From Nanobdellota archaeon (GTDB taxonomy: Archaea > Nanoarchaeota > Nanoarchaeia > Woesearchaeales > GW2011-AR9), in the NCBI GenBank assembly GCA_002687775.1, contig NZBF01000008.1, positions 1 through 13,263 of the forward strand: a stretch of DNA of 13,263 nt, written 5' to 3'. Shown one piece after another: positions 1 to 6,512 of this stretch. Position 1 is the first letter of the stretch; every line of letters begins with the position of its first letter. The position numbers were made by a program, and so were the translations under genes. The notes beneath the pieces are model-generated. The model was not told where the DNA came from, did not search any database, and saw only the letters and a list, made by a program, of their open reading frames with translations.

Positions 1-397
1 ACCTGACCAGATTCTAATCGTTGGACGACGAGAAAATTCATGGAAAGGATTACGATTACTTCAAAAATTAACAGGAATCAATGTAATAACTGGAAGATAT
101 CCACCAGGGATATTAACAAATTCACAATTAACAACGTTTATTGAACCGAAAGTTTTACTCGTTACAGATCCATGGCCAGATAAGAATGCCGTTGCAGATG
201 CACGAAGAATTGGTATTCCAGTTGTTGCGTTGTGTGATACGAATAATCAATCGAATGATATTGATTTAGTTGTTCCCTGTAATAATAAAGGAAAGAAATC
301 TATTGGAATGTTCTTCTATTTAATTTCCCGTGAGTATTTGGCTAAAAGAGGAAATAAGGATTTTGACAATAAACCTCAGGATTTTATGGATGAGTAA
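1..397 (+). CDS. rpsB: Ribosomal protein uS2, archaeal type, 3' part
   Basis: This is the C-terminal 131 codons of small-subunit ribosomal protein uS2, cut by the left window edge and read from base 2 to a TAA at 395-397. The translated piece has the archaeal/eukaryotic uS2 features: the GRYPPGILTN segment, then EPKVLLVTDPWPDKNAV, then IPVVALCDTNNQSNDIDLV and the PCNNKGKKSI stretch. In the family these build the Rossmann-like core of a protein on the 30S head-body junction. After the core there is only a short charged tail ending DFMDE. The spacing to the next gene is 62 bp and that gene has its own TATA-like box, so they need not be cotranscribed. Identification is confident; the N-terminal half is outside the window. 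Confidence 0.95.
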   Translation, partial: PDQILIVGRRENSWKGLRLLQKLTGINVITGRYPPGILTNSQLTTFIEPKVLLVTDPWPDKNAVADARRIGIPVVALCDTNNQSNDIDLVVPCNNKGKKSIGMFFYLISREYLAKRGNKDFDNKPQDFMDE

Positions 398-420
398 TCT
401 TCTTTGGTTTTCCACAACGT

Positions 421-427
421 TTTTAAA
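421..427 (+). promoter_or_regulatory. TATA-like box for the nucleotidyltransferase gene
   Basis: TTTTAAA lies 27 nt (from its centre) before a GTG at 451 and 36 nt before the ATG at 460. By the spacing seen elsewhere in the window, transcription would begin close to 450. The motif GGTGAT at 450-455, complementary to the usual archaeal 16S 3' end, lies just before the ATG. Whether translation starts leaderless at the GTG or from the ATG cannot be decided from sequence alone. Confidence 0.45.
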
Positions 428-459
428 CAGCTAATTTTTTCTACAATTAGGTGATAGCA

Positions 460-1410
460 ATGAAAGCAGTAATTCTCGCAGCAGGAAAAAGTACTCGAAC
501 ATTCCCATTAACGTTAGATAAACCAAAACCACTCATTCCATTAGCAGATAAACCATTATTGGCATGGAATTTAGATCAATTGCAAGGATTAGTAGATGAA
601 GTGGTTATTGTTGTCGGCTATAAGAAAGAGATGATTCGTGCTGCGTTCGGTGATGAATATCATGGGTTACCTCTTAAATATGTTGTACAGGAAGATCAGG
701 AAGGTACTGGTCATGCTCTACTAACAGCACGAGATTTGGTTGGTGAAGAGTTTGTTGTTCTTAATGGCGATGATTTATACGCAGCTGAAGATATTGAAGC
801 TATTTCAAAGAAAAAAAATTGTTTACTTGCTCGGGAAGTGGATGATGCGTCAAAGTATGGTGCATTACGAGTGAGAGATGGTAAGATTGAAGAAATTGTT
901 GAGAAACCCAAACATTACGTTTCAAACTTGATTAATTTAGGATTGTATAAATTTACTGCAGATATTTTTCCTTTTTTGGAAAACATACGAAAATCTCCAC
1001 GAGGCGAGTATGAAATTATTGAAGCAATCAATGATTTAGCGAAAACAACTGAAGTTGAATATTTACCTTTGCAAGATTACTGGTTGCCCGTGGGGTATCC
1101 ACATCAAGTTATTGAAGCAAACAATTTCTTACTGCAGCGATATTACCAAACATCGGTATTGAAAGGACCAGGTGCCATTGTAGGTGATTCACAATTTGCT
1201 CAAGTAACACTTGGACGGGGTTCTATCGTTGGTAATGATGTTAAAATCAAAAATTCAGTTATTTTCCCAGGTGCTGAAATTGCAGATAATTGTATCGTTG
1301 AAGATTCAATCATTGGTGATAATGTTGTGTTGAAACCAGGTACTGTAGTGAAAGGTAATTGTGTGGTAAGTTCGGATTCACAATTGGTAACGAAGGCCAT
1401 TAACAGGTGA
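460..1410 (+). CDS. Sugar-phosphate nucleotidyltransferase with short left-handed beta-helix tail (GlmU/RmlA-like)
   Basis: A predicted cytoplasmic enzyme that transfers a nucleotidyl group from an NTP to a sugar-1-phosphate to make an activated sugar for surface glycans. The N-terminal signature LAAGKSTRTFPLT followed by KPKPLIP (residues 6-27) is the NTP-binding loop. NGDD (about 102-105) matches the metal/NTP-binding acidic motif, and EKP (about 148-150) the sugar-binding motif. Residues about 237-303 are hexapeptide-type repeats (GAIVGD, GSIVGN, AEIADN, CIVEDS, VVLKPG) forming a few left-handed helix rungs. At 316 residues it is shorter than archaeal bifunctional GlmU-type enzymes of roughly 400, and I see no acetyltransferase active-site region, so an acetyl-transfer step is not supported. 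Start: ATG 460 gives the family-typical MKAVILAAG; GTG 451 would add three residues. The TGA stop sits inside repeat copy A. Substrate is unknown. Confidence 0.85.
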   Translation: MKAVILAAGKSTRTFPLTLDKPKPLIPLADKPLLAWNLDQLQGLVDEVVIVVGYKKEMIRAAFGDEYHGLPLKYVVQEDQEGTGHALLTARDLVGEEFVVLNGDDLYAAEDIEAISKKKNCLLAREVDDASKYGALRVRDGKIEEIVEKPKHYVSNLINLGLYKFTADIFPFLENIRKSPRGEYEIIEAINDLAKTTEVEYLPLQDYWLPVGYPHQVIEANNFLLQRYYQTSVLKGPGAIVGDSQFAQVTLGRGSIVGNDVKIKNSVIFPGAEIADNCIVEDSIIGDNVVLKPGTVVKGNCVVSSDSQLVTKAINR

Positions 1411-1468
1411 CTACATTTCTCCTCTTTTTTGAGAATTTGTCTACATTTCATGATTTTTGTAGTCACCT
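1405..1468. repeat. 64-bp repeat, copy A (inverted-repeat-ended element at 3' end of fic)
   Basis: The element begins AGGTGACTACA and ends TGTAGTCACCT, a perfect 11-bp inverted repeat enclosing 42 nt. It matches copy B (2403-2466) in direct orientation without gaps at about 55 of 64 positions by eye, including an identical 33-nt stretch at the right end. The differences are concentrated in an 8-nt block at 1417-1424 and the last two bases. The TGA stop of the upstream plus-strand gene (1408-1410) and the last eight codons plus stop of the minus-strand fic gene (GDYKNHEM) lie inside it. Its arms could fold as a hairpin between the two convergent genes. Confidence 0.9.
1425..1430 (+). terminator. 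Possible T-run terminator inside repeat copy A
   Basis: A run of six T lies 15 nt after the nucleotidyltransferase stop, between short TTCTC and GAGAA arms. Archaeal RNA polymerase often terminates at such runs. Copy B lacks an equivalent six-T run at this place. This is a weak call based on composition only. Confidence 0.3.
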
Positions 1469-2391
1469 AATTTCTTCTGCAATTCGTTGTATTCTTTCAT
1501 AAATAATGTGATTGTTGGTTGAAGATCTTTTTTCTTTTCGTACGCCTGCAATGATTTATAATATTCCATTCTGTTTGTGAAATCAATATTGAGTGGTGGT
1601 AGGTTATGTTTGATTAAAATATTGTTCATCAAAATTCTTCCAACCCTCCCATTCCCATCTCGAAATGGATGAATATTTTCAAATTGGTTATGTACAACTG
1701 CGGCCAGAATAAGTCCAGGGTATTTCTTTTTGTTTTTTTCGTACCATTTTACTAATTCTTTTAACAAATGATTAACCCTGGGTTGTGGAGCTCCTTCATG
1801 GACAACATGCCCTTGATTGTCCATAACAACAACCTCTTCTCCTGCTTTCCTCAACTTTCCAGCAAAAGATTTTGAGTTTTTGAATACAATTTTGTGAATC
1901 TCTTTGATAATGTCTATTGAGATGTGTTCATGTGTTTCCCTGATAAACTGTATGGCGTCGTCCACACCGTATGTTTCTGCAATATCTTCTTTAGACTTGT
2001 CCGGCCATTTGTCTTCTTCCAATATCTTTTGTACTTCTCTCTGATTCAGCCTACTTCCCTCTATGGCATTTGTATTATAAGTAAAAATTTCTGAGAATAC
2101 TGTCCACTGCTGTTCTGAAAAATGATGGATGTTCAGAGGGATTTCCTTTTCAAGATCGCTGATTGCTTTAATCTCTTTTTCTGATAATTCAAAATGAAGC
2201 GGGTCTTTAATGATTTTATATTTGTGTATCTCTTCGAGAATTAATTTCTCAGCAATATTTTTTCTTTCTTTCAATTTTTTAATATTCTGTCCTAAATATT
2301 TTCTGAATTTATGAACTTTGTTACCCTCTCTATAGGAATGTGCTAAATAGTACTTTGTCTTTGCTTTTACTTTTCTTTTTTCAATATGCAT
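1441..2391 (-). CDS. fic: Fic (filamentation induced by cAMP) domain protein, self-inhibited class II type
   Basis: A 316-residue Fic protein. Fic enzymes typically transfer AMP from ATP to a hydroxyl side chain on a target protein. The full active-site motif HPFRDGNGRVGR is at residues 241-252, including catalytic H241, acidic D245 and the GNGR anion-binding loop. An inhibitory-helix motif of the form [S/T]xxxE[G/N] is present as TNAIEG (107-112), placed N-terminal to the Fic core, as in class II proteins where the glutamate blocks ATP binding; no separate antitoxin gene is needed or seen. Residues about 12-34 (KYYLAHSYREGNKVHKFRKYLG) are a basic N-terminal segment of unknown role. The gene opposes both neighbours, is bracketed by 64-bp repeats, and its last eight codons lie in copy A. 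A TATA-like box 27 nt upstream suggests a leaderless ATG at 2391. Target protein unknown; a role as toxin, signalling or host-modifying enzyme is inference. Confidence 0.93.
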   Translation of the reverse strand: MHIEKRKVKAKTKYYLAHSYREGNKVHKFRKYLGQNIKKLKERKNIAEKLILEEIHKYKIIKDPLHFELSEKEIKAISDLEKEIPLNIHHFSEQQWTVFSEIFTYNTNAIEGSRLNQREVQKILEEDKWPDKSKEDIAETYGVDDAIQFIRETHEHISIDIIKEIHKIVFKNSKSFAGKLRKAGEEVVVMDNQGHVVHEGAPQPRVNHLLKELVKWYEKNKKKYPGLILAAVVHNQFENIHPFRDGNGRVGRILMNNILIKHNLPPLNIDFTNRMEYYKSLQAYEKKKDLQPTITLFMKEYNELQKKLGDYKNHEM

Positions 2392-2402
2392 GCATCTGTG
2401 GT

Positions 2403-2466
2403 AGGTGACTACATATTTAAACTTTTCTGAAAATTTGTCTACATTTCATGATTTTTGTAGTCACTC
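2403..2466. repeat. 64-bp repeat, copy B (upstream of fic)
   Basis: Second direct copy of the element at 1405-1468, bounded by GTGACTACA (2405-2413) and TGTAGTCAC (2456-2464). Similarity to copy A stops at the element ends. On the minus strand it still contains the codons SDYKNHEM followed by TAG, the same as the end of fic apart from one residue, but no fic sequence lies beyond it. The 8-nt block that differs from copy A here contributes to a TATA-like sequence facing fic. Confidence 0.9.
2414..2421 (-). promoter_or_regulatory. TATA-like box for fic, inside repeat copy B
   Basis: On the minus strand this reads TTTAAATA, centred about 27 nt before the fic ATG. That spacing matches the leaderless pattern of other genes here. 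The corresponding block in copy A reads GAGGAGAA and has no TATA-like sequence, so only the copy upstream of fic carries it. Confidence 0.5.
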
Positions 2467-2479
2467 TTTTTTTAATAAC

Positions 2480-2488
2480 ATTTAAGTA
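2480..2488 (+). promoter_or_regulatory. TATA-like box for the TIM-barrel gene
   Basis: ATTTAAGTA is centred about 26 nt before the ATG at 2510. No GGTG-type ribosome-binding site lies between, so the transcript is probably leaderless. The box lies just outside repeat copy B. Confidence 0.45.
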
Positions 2489-2509
2489 CCGATGTAAAAT
2501 AAACATTCT

Positions 2510-3559
2510 ATGGCCTATATCCAGTTACCTGTCGGAACGTTTCATCATAAGGATGCGGTAAAGCAAGTTGATAGTTGCGTTGACATTCTTAGGACTCATT
2601 TGCCTGATAGAAAAACTGGATTACAATTGTATGCTGGTGGCATTGAGGAAGGTAGACCACCATTTCATTTAATTGGTGACATGATTGAGTATTCCATTGG
2701 AAAAGATTTAGCAGCTGAGTCATTAACAGTGCATCATCCGTTCGCAGCAAGAAATCCAAATAAAAATTTTAATTTCTATTATCCTGAATCTTCTCAAACT
2801 TTAAGAGAAATGAGTGAAATTGTTGAGAAACATAACGTGAAGAGAATGACTATTCACTTCTCTACCTGTTTCTTTCCTCTTAATTATCCAGATTTAGTAA
2901 ATGGATTTCAATGGAAGGAAGATTGGGATGATTTACAAACCATGCAAAGTCAACTTCAAAGTAAAGCGTTTGAGCATTTGCAAGATGTTACTAAGGATTT
3001 CAAATCGATCCATTTTGGTGTGGAAAATATGCCCCTTCCATTACGGGGAGATAGAATAGTTGATCCAAAAAGGATATTAGTGGAACCGCTAATGCATTCC
3101 TCCCATTCAGTTGATGAGTTCTTGAAGCATTTCAGAAATCAACAAAATGTTGGCATTTGTTTAGATACTGCTCATTATTTGTTGTCTAAAGTGGTGACTG
3201 ATAAACATGTTGAATTACCTGGTGTATGGTATCCTCGTGGTATTTCTGTTCCGTTATTACAATATACTAAAAAGTTAGCACATTCTGGTAAATTGTTTGA
3301 TTTACAATTAACTGACGCTACTTGTGGCTGGGAAGTTGGCAAGCAAGTGATGGAAGAAGGTGCTCCTTTACTTGAAGGAATGGGTGGCAGAGGATTAATT
3401 GATGTTGCGAAAGCTGTCATTGATTTAGATATTGGTTTTTCATTAGATTTAAACCCGCAGAGAAAGAATTACTCTGATTCTGAGTGGGAAAATCGTTATT
3501 CGTTGAAGAAAGAACAGATAGTTGCTATTGAATTGTTGAAGAAGGAAGGAGTGTTCTAG
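2510..3559 (+). CDS. Xylose-isomerase-like TIM-barrel protein (sugar-phosphate isomerase/epimerase superfamily)
   Basis: A 349-residue predicted cytoplasmic protein of the xylose isomerase-like/endonuclease IV TIM-barrel superfamily. Strand-end motifs carrying likely metal ligands are visible in order: TVHHPF (73-78), TIHFS (114-118), FGVENMP (169-175, E172), GICLDTAHYLL (215-225, D219 and H222), LQLTDA (265-270) and SLDLNPQ (311-317). The segment EGAPLLEGMGGRGLIDV (283-299) resembles the loop after the barrel strand that in relatives reads GxGxID. Such enzymes isomerise or epimerise sugars, or act on abasic DNA; the substrate cannot be read from the sequence. It is followed after 45 bp by AMP phosphorylase, on the same strand but with its own TATA-like box, so a role in pentose-phosphate handling is possible but only contextual. 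The superfamily assignment is fairly firm, the function open. Confidence 0.75.
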   Translation: MAYIQLPVGTFHHKDAVKQVDSCVDILRTHLPDRKTGLQLYAGGIEEGRPPFHLIGDMIEYSIGKDLAAESLTVHHPFAARNPNKNFNFYYPESSQTLREMSEIVEKHNVKRMTIHFSTCFFPLNYPDLVNGFQWKEDWDDLQTMQSQLQSKAFEHLQDVTKDFKSIHFGVENMPLPLRGDRIVDPKRILVEPLMHSSHSVDEFLKHFRNQQNVGICLDTAHYLLSKVVTDKHVELPGVWYPRGISVPLLQYTKKLAHSGKLFDLQLTDATCGWEVGKQVMEEGAPLLEGMGGRGLIDVAKAVIDLDIGFSLDLNPQRKNYSDSEWENRYSLKKEQIVAIELLKKEGVF

Positions 3560-3563
3560 ATAC

Positions 3564-3573
3564 TTTTATAAAT
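3564..3573 (+). promoter_or_regulatory. TATA box for AMP phosphorylase
   Basis: TTTTATAAAT is the best TATA match in the window. It lies between the TIM-barrel stop and the AMP phosphorylase start, centred about 24 nt before a TTG at 3593 and 36 nt before the ATG at 3605. The RNA would start near 3593-3595, giving a leader of at most about ten nucleotides for the ATG. Confidence 0.6.
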
Positions 3574-3604
3574 CTCTTTCATTTAATTTCTATTGAAAAA
3601 GAGG

Positions 3605-5074
3605 ATGAAATTCACGGTAAAGGATATGGACATAGCCACAGGTAGTGTCCTCGTAGCGATTCTGAATAAAAAAGATGCTATTAAATTAGATTTGAGAGCA
3701 GGTGATCGTGTTCTAGTCACCTACAGAAAAAGGAATACGGTGGCCATTCTTGACATCTCTGAAGGGAAAAAAGCTGTGCCTGAAGGAAAAGTAGGGTTGT
3801 TTGAAGATGTTCTTGATAAATTACGAATTAATGGTGGAAAACATGTGGACGTATCATTAACTTCCAAACCAAAATCGGTCAAACATATACGAGACAAATT
3901 GAATGGAAAAACATTGAGTTGTTTAGAACTATGTCATATCATGGATGATATTTCAAATGATCGGTTAAGTGCAGTTGAGAAAGCCTATTTTGTTTCTGCT
4001 GGTTATCTGAACGGATTTACAAAGAGAGAAATTGTAGACATGACGAAAGCGATGGTTGTTACGGGAGACCAACTTCATTTTAAACAATTCACGTTGGATA
4101 AACATTGTATTGGTGGAGTTCCAGGCAATAGAACAACCATGGTCGTTGTTCCCATTGTCACGGCAGCTGGGTTGCATATGCCAAAAACGTCTTCCCGAGC
4201 GATTACTTCACCTGCCGGAACAGCTGACACCATGGAAGTGTTGGCACGGGTTGAATTATGTGAAAAGAAAGTTACCAAATTAATGAAAAAAGTGAAAGGA
4301 TTTATTATTTGGGGCGGTACTATGAATCTTGCTCCTGCCGATGATAAAATAATTGAAGTTGAACATCCATTGTCGATTGATGCTGAAGGTCAATTACTTG
4401 CATCTGTCATGGCAAAGAAAGCTTCAGTAAGTTCTAACGCTGTTCTTATTGACATTCCCATGGGAAAGCAGGTGAAAGTTAAAACCATGAAGCAGGCTAA
4501 ACATTTGAAAAAGATGTTTGAGATGGTTGGAAAAAGTATTGATATGAATGTTCGTGTTATTATCACTGATGGTAGTCAACCTATTGGTAATGGAATAGGT
4601 CCTGTTTTGGAAGCTGAGGATGTCCTGCGTGTTTTAAAAAATGAACCTAACGCTCCAGATGACTTGCGTGAAAAATGTTTACGAATGTCTGGCATTTTAT
4701 TGGAGATGGGTGGATTTAAGAATGGATATAGGAAAGCACAGGAGTTGCTTAGTAGTGGCGCTGCTTACATGCAAATGCGACGAATGATACAAGCCCAGGG
4801 AAGACAGAAAATTACTAAAGTCGGTGAATTCTCTAAAGATGTTACATCAGGTAAATCGGGTAAAGTTAAGGAAATTGATAATGAAATCATTGCCAAAATT
4901 GCTCGCATTGCTGGTTGTCCAAAAGATAAAGGTGCAGGGTTATATTTGTATAAACATGTGAAAGATAAAGTGAAGAAGGGTGAAAAGTTATTTACCGTGT
5001 ATGCTGAAAGTGAAGAACGGTTGAAATATACTGTTGATTTCTTAAGAAAGAATAAAGGGTTTTTGGTTAAATAA
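3605..5074 (+). CDS. deoA: AMP phosphorylase (archaeal thymidine-phosphorylase family)
   Basis: This enzyme phosphorolyses AMP to adenine and ribose-1,5-bisphosphate, the first step of the archaeal pentose/nucleoside pathway in which R15P isomerase and type III RuBisCO follow. From the ATG it is 489 residues, close to the roughly 500 of characterised archaeal enzymes. The first 80 or so residues form the extra N-terminal domain that separates AMP phosphorylases from bacterial DeoA. The active-site region is intact: DKHCIGGVPGNRTT (about 165-178) and SSRAITSPAGTADTMEVL (about 196-213) match the phosphate- and nucleobase-binding signatures. Residues after about 400 form the C-terminal alpha/beta part. 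An in-frame TTG at 3593 would add four residues and sits where a leaderless start would fall; ATG 3605 fits the family N-terminus. The 3' end overlaps the convergent Prs-like gene by 8 bp. Neither RuBisCO nor R15P isomerase is in the window. Confidence 0.93.
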   Translation: MKFTVKDMDIATGSVLVAILNKKDAIKLDLRAGDRVLVTYRKRNTVAILDISEGKKAVPEGKVGLFEDVLDKLRINGGKHVDVSLTSKPKSVKHIRDKLNGKTLSCLELCHIMDDISNDRLSAVEKAYFVSAGYLNGFTKREIVDMTKAMVVTGDQLHFKQFTLDKHCIGGVPGNRTTMVVVPIVTAAGLHMPKTSSRAITSPAGTADTMEVLARVELCEKKVTKLMKKVKGFIIWGGTMNLAPADDKIIEVEHPLSIDAEGQLLASVMAKKASVSSNAVLIDIPMGKQVKVKTMKQAKHLKKMFEMVGKSIDMNVRVIITDGSQPIGNGIGPVLEAEDVLRVLKNEPNAPDDLREKCLRMSGILLEMGGFKNGYRKAQELLSSGAAYMQMRRMIQAQGRQKITKVGEFSKDVTSGKSGKVKEIDNEIIAKIARIAGCPKDKGAGLYLYKHVKDKVKKGEKLFTVYAESEERLKYTVDFLRKNKGFLVK

Positions 5075-6512
5075 TCCCACTTTTTCTTCCATTTCGAATA
5101 AATCGTTCGTGACCATGTGGTACTTCAACTCGAAGAAGGTCATGTTCTCTGATATAATCAGGGGTAAGAATAGAGCTTGGGTCTTCACCACGTTCATTAG
5201 CTTTTGCCGCTTCAGCCATCATAAAATTAATCCAAAGCATTTGCAATTTTCTATCTAATTCTCCAATGTTTCTTAATCCGCGTGGATCGGAATTAGTAAT
5301 AACAACATCATCTATGGCTGGCGATGATAAAATGTCTACTGAATTCCCTGCGAAATTGGTGCGGGCAGCATAAGCAGCAATCCTGGCTGGAGTTCCTCTG
5401 ATTTTTGGATCTCTTACTAAACCCTCTAATGTTTGTCCACGAAACACTTCAAACACTTTCCTCATTGTTTCTCCTGACCTAATTTCATCATCAGGTCCAA
5501 AGACATACATTCCTTCAATACCACGTTCTTCTGTAAGACCTTCGGTATGTACTAATTCAATAATATCTATTTTACTTCCATCTTCAGTTCTTTTTTTATT
5601 TAAAACGGCAAGTGCAGCATTATGTAATCTAGAATGTTGCCTTGCACGTTGAACAAATCCATCTTGGTATATCCCATTATCAACACAAAGAAATAAAACG
5701 TTCTCTCCACTATTAGATAAATCAAATCCAAGGTGACTTCCACCATAATCTGAAATGAAATATCCAAGCATCGGAGCAAGATCAACGTGCACAAAATCTA
5801 AATGATAACGCAACGTGGAATTTATTTCACGTGATTGTATCTGCATTGGAATAAATTCTTCATTAACATCATCACATAACGATTGTGTTTCTTTTGGACA
5901 ATGATTTTGTGGGGTGATGATAGTATCCACACCTGCTGTAGCGTATAATTGTAATTGTAATCGTGAAATAACGGCTTGCCCATCAAATTTTTCTTTATCC
6001 TTCTCAGTTTGCATACGTTCATTTTCTGTTTCGTGACTTCCTCTCTCTTGAGCACTATGACCAAGTGTGTATGCAATGAGACTTACATGTTCCGCTCCGT
6101 TATATTTTGCTGTACGTGCAATAAATTCAACACGTTTCTCAAGTTCTTGTACAGAAAGGCTATTGCTGAGGGTGTGAACAATGTACACTGTTCTTCCACG
6201 TAATCCTTCACCCCAAACTTGTTTTCCTTCTTTCTCATAATTTGGTACATAACGAAATAAATCTGCTCTTGCTTCCCGTAAACCATCTTTTGATGGTAAA
6301 CATTCCTTTGTCATGAATGTTGGAAGATATTCACCATTGGGCCAATTTCTATGTGTAATGAGTGTTTTTGGTTGTTGCCGTGATAATCCTAGATGTTCGG
6401 CTAACCGTCTGGGTTCCTTTGGTCCTCTTCTTGTTCCAACGACAATACGTTGCTCTGGACGAAGTTCGCCGTTTCCAAGTTGGTATTGTGCTACGTGATG
6501 TTTGAACGGCAT
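5067..6512 (-). CDS. prs: Divergent, extended ribose-phosphate pyrophosphokinase (PRPP synthetase) homologue
   Basis: Predicted to make phosphoribosyl pyrophosphate from ribose-5-phosphate and ATP. Family landmarks can be followed along its 481 residues: a degenerate start VGTRRGPKEPRRLAEHLG (25-42), LRGRTVYIVHTLSN (104-117), YTLGHSAQERG (148-158) where relatives read PYxxYxRQDR, an NH at 203-204 at the usual DLH position, NKKR (305-308) for the catalytic flexible loop, DDEIRSGET (341-349) for the PRPP loop DDxxxTGGT, and FAGNSVDILSSPAIDDVVITN (387-407) for the closing region. Usual Prs proteins are about 290-320 residues; the extra length is an enlarged N-terminal segment (about 45-103), an insertion near 159-178 and a C-terminal tail after about 440. 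ATG 6510-6512 immediately follows the dut stop (TAAATG), implying an operon and coupled translation. Family membership is well supported; activity is likely but unproven given the divergence. Confidence 0.75.
   Translation of the reverse strand: MPFKHHVAQYQLGNGELRPEQRIVVGTRRGPKEPRRLAEHLGLSRQQPKTLITHRNWPNGEYLPTFMTKECLPSKDGLREARADLFRYVPNYEKEGKQVWGEGLRGRTVYIVHTLSNSLSVQELEKRVEFIARTAKYNGAEHVSLIAYTLGHSAQERGSHETENERMQTEKDKEKFDGQAVISRLQLQLYATAGVDTIITPQNHCPKETQSLCDDVNEEFIPMQIQSREINSTLRYHLDFVHVDLAPMLGYFISDYGGSHLGFDLSNSGENVLFLCVDNGIYQDGFVQRARQHSRLHNAALAVLNKKRTEDGSKIDIIELVHTEGLTEERGIEGMYVFGPDDEIRSGETMRKVFEVFRGQTLEGLVRDPKIRGTPARIAAYAARTNFAGNSVDILSSPAIDDVVITNSDPRGLRNIGELDRKLQMLWINFMMAEAAKANERGEDPSSILTPDYIREHDLLRVEVPHGHERFIRNGRKSGII

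Noticed and set aside
1405..2466. CRISPR array or tandem repeat suggested by the repeated 64-bp sequence.
   Set aside because: There are only two copies, 998 bp apart, with a coding gene between them and no regular spacers.
1469..2509. A separate antitoxin gene for the Fic protein.
   Set aside because: No small open frame with start and promoter lies next to fic. The protein carries its own inhibitory motif TNAIEG, so a partner is not expected.
3593..3604. TTG start adding MKKR to AMP phosphorylase.
   Set aside because: The ATG at 3605 gives the usual family N-terminus (MKFTVKDMDIATG). The TTG remains a possible leaderless start but is not preferred.
3714..3725. TAGTCACCTACA, resembling the repeat end TGTAGTCACCT.
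   Set aside because: Only nine bases match, it lies inside the AMP phosphorylase coding sequence in a normally conserved N-terminal domain, and no second arm is nearby.
4056..4283. A 75-codon plus-strand open frame inside AMP phosphorylase.
   Set aside because: It overlaps the conserved active-site region in another frame and has no independent signals.
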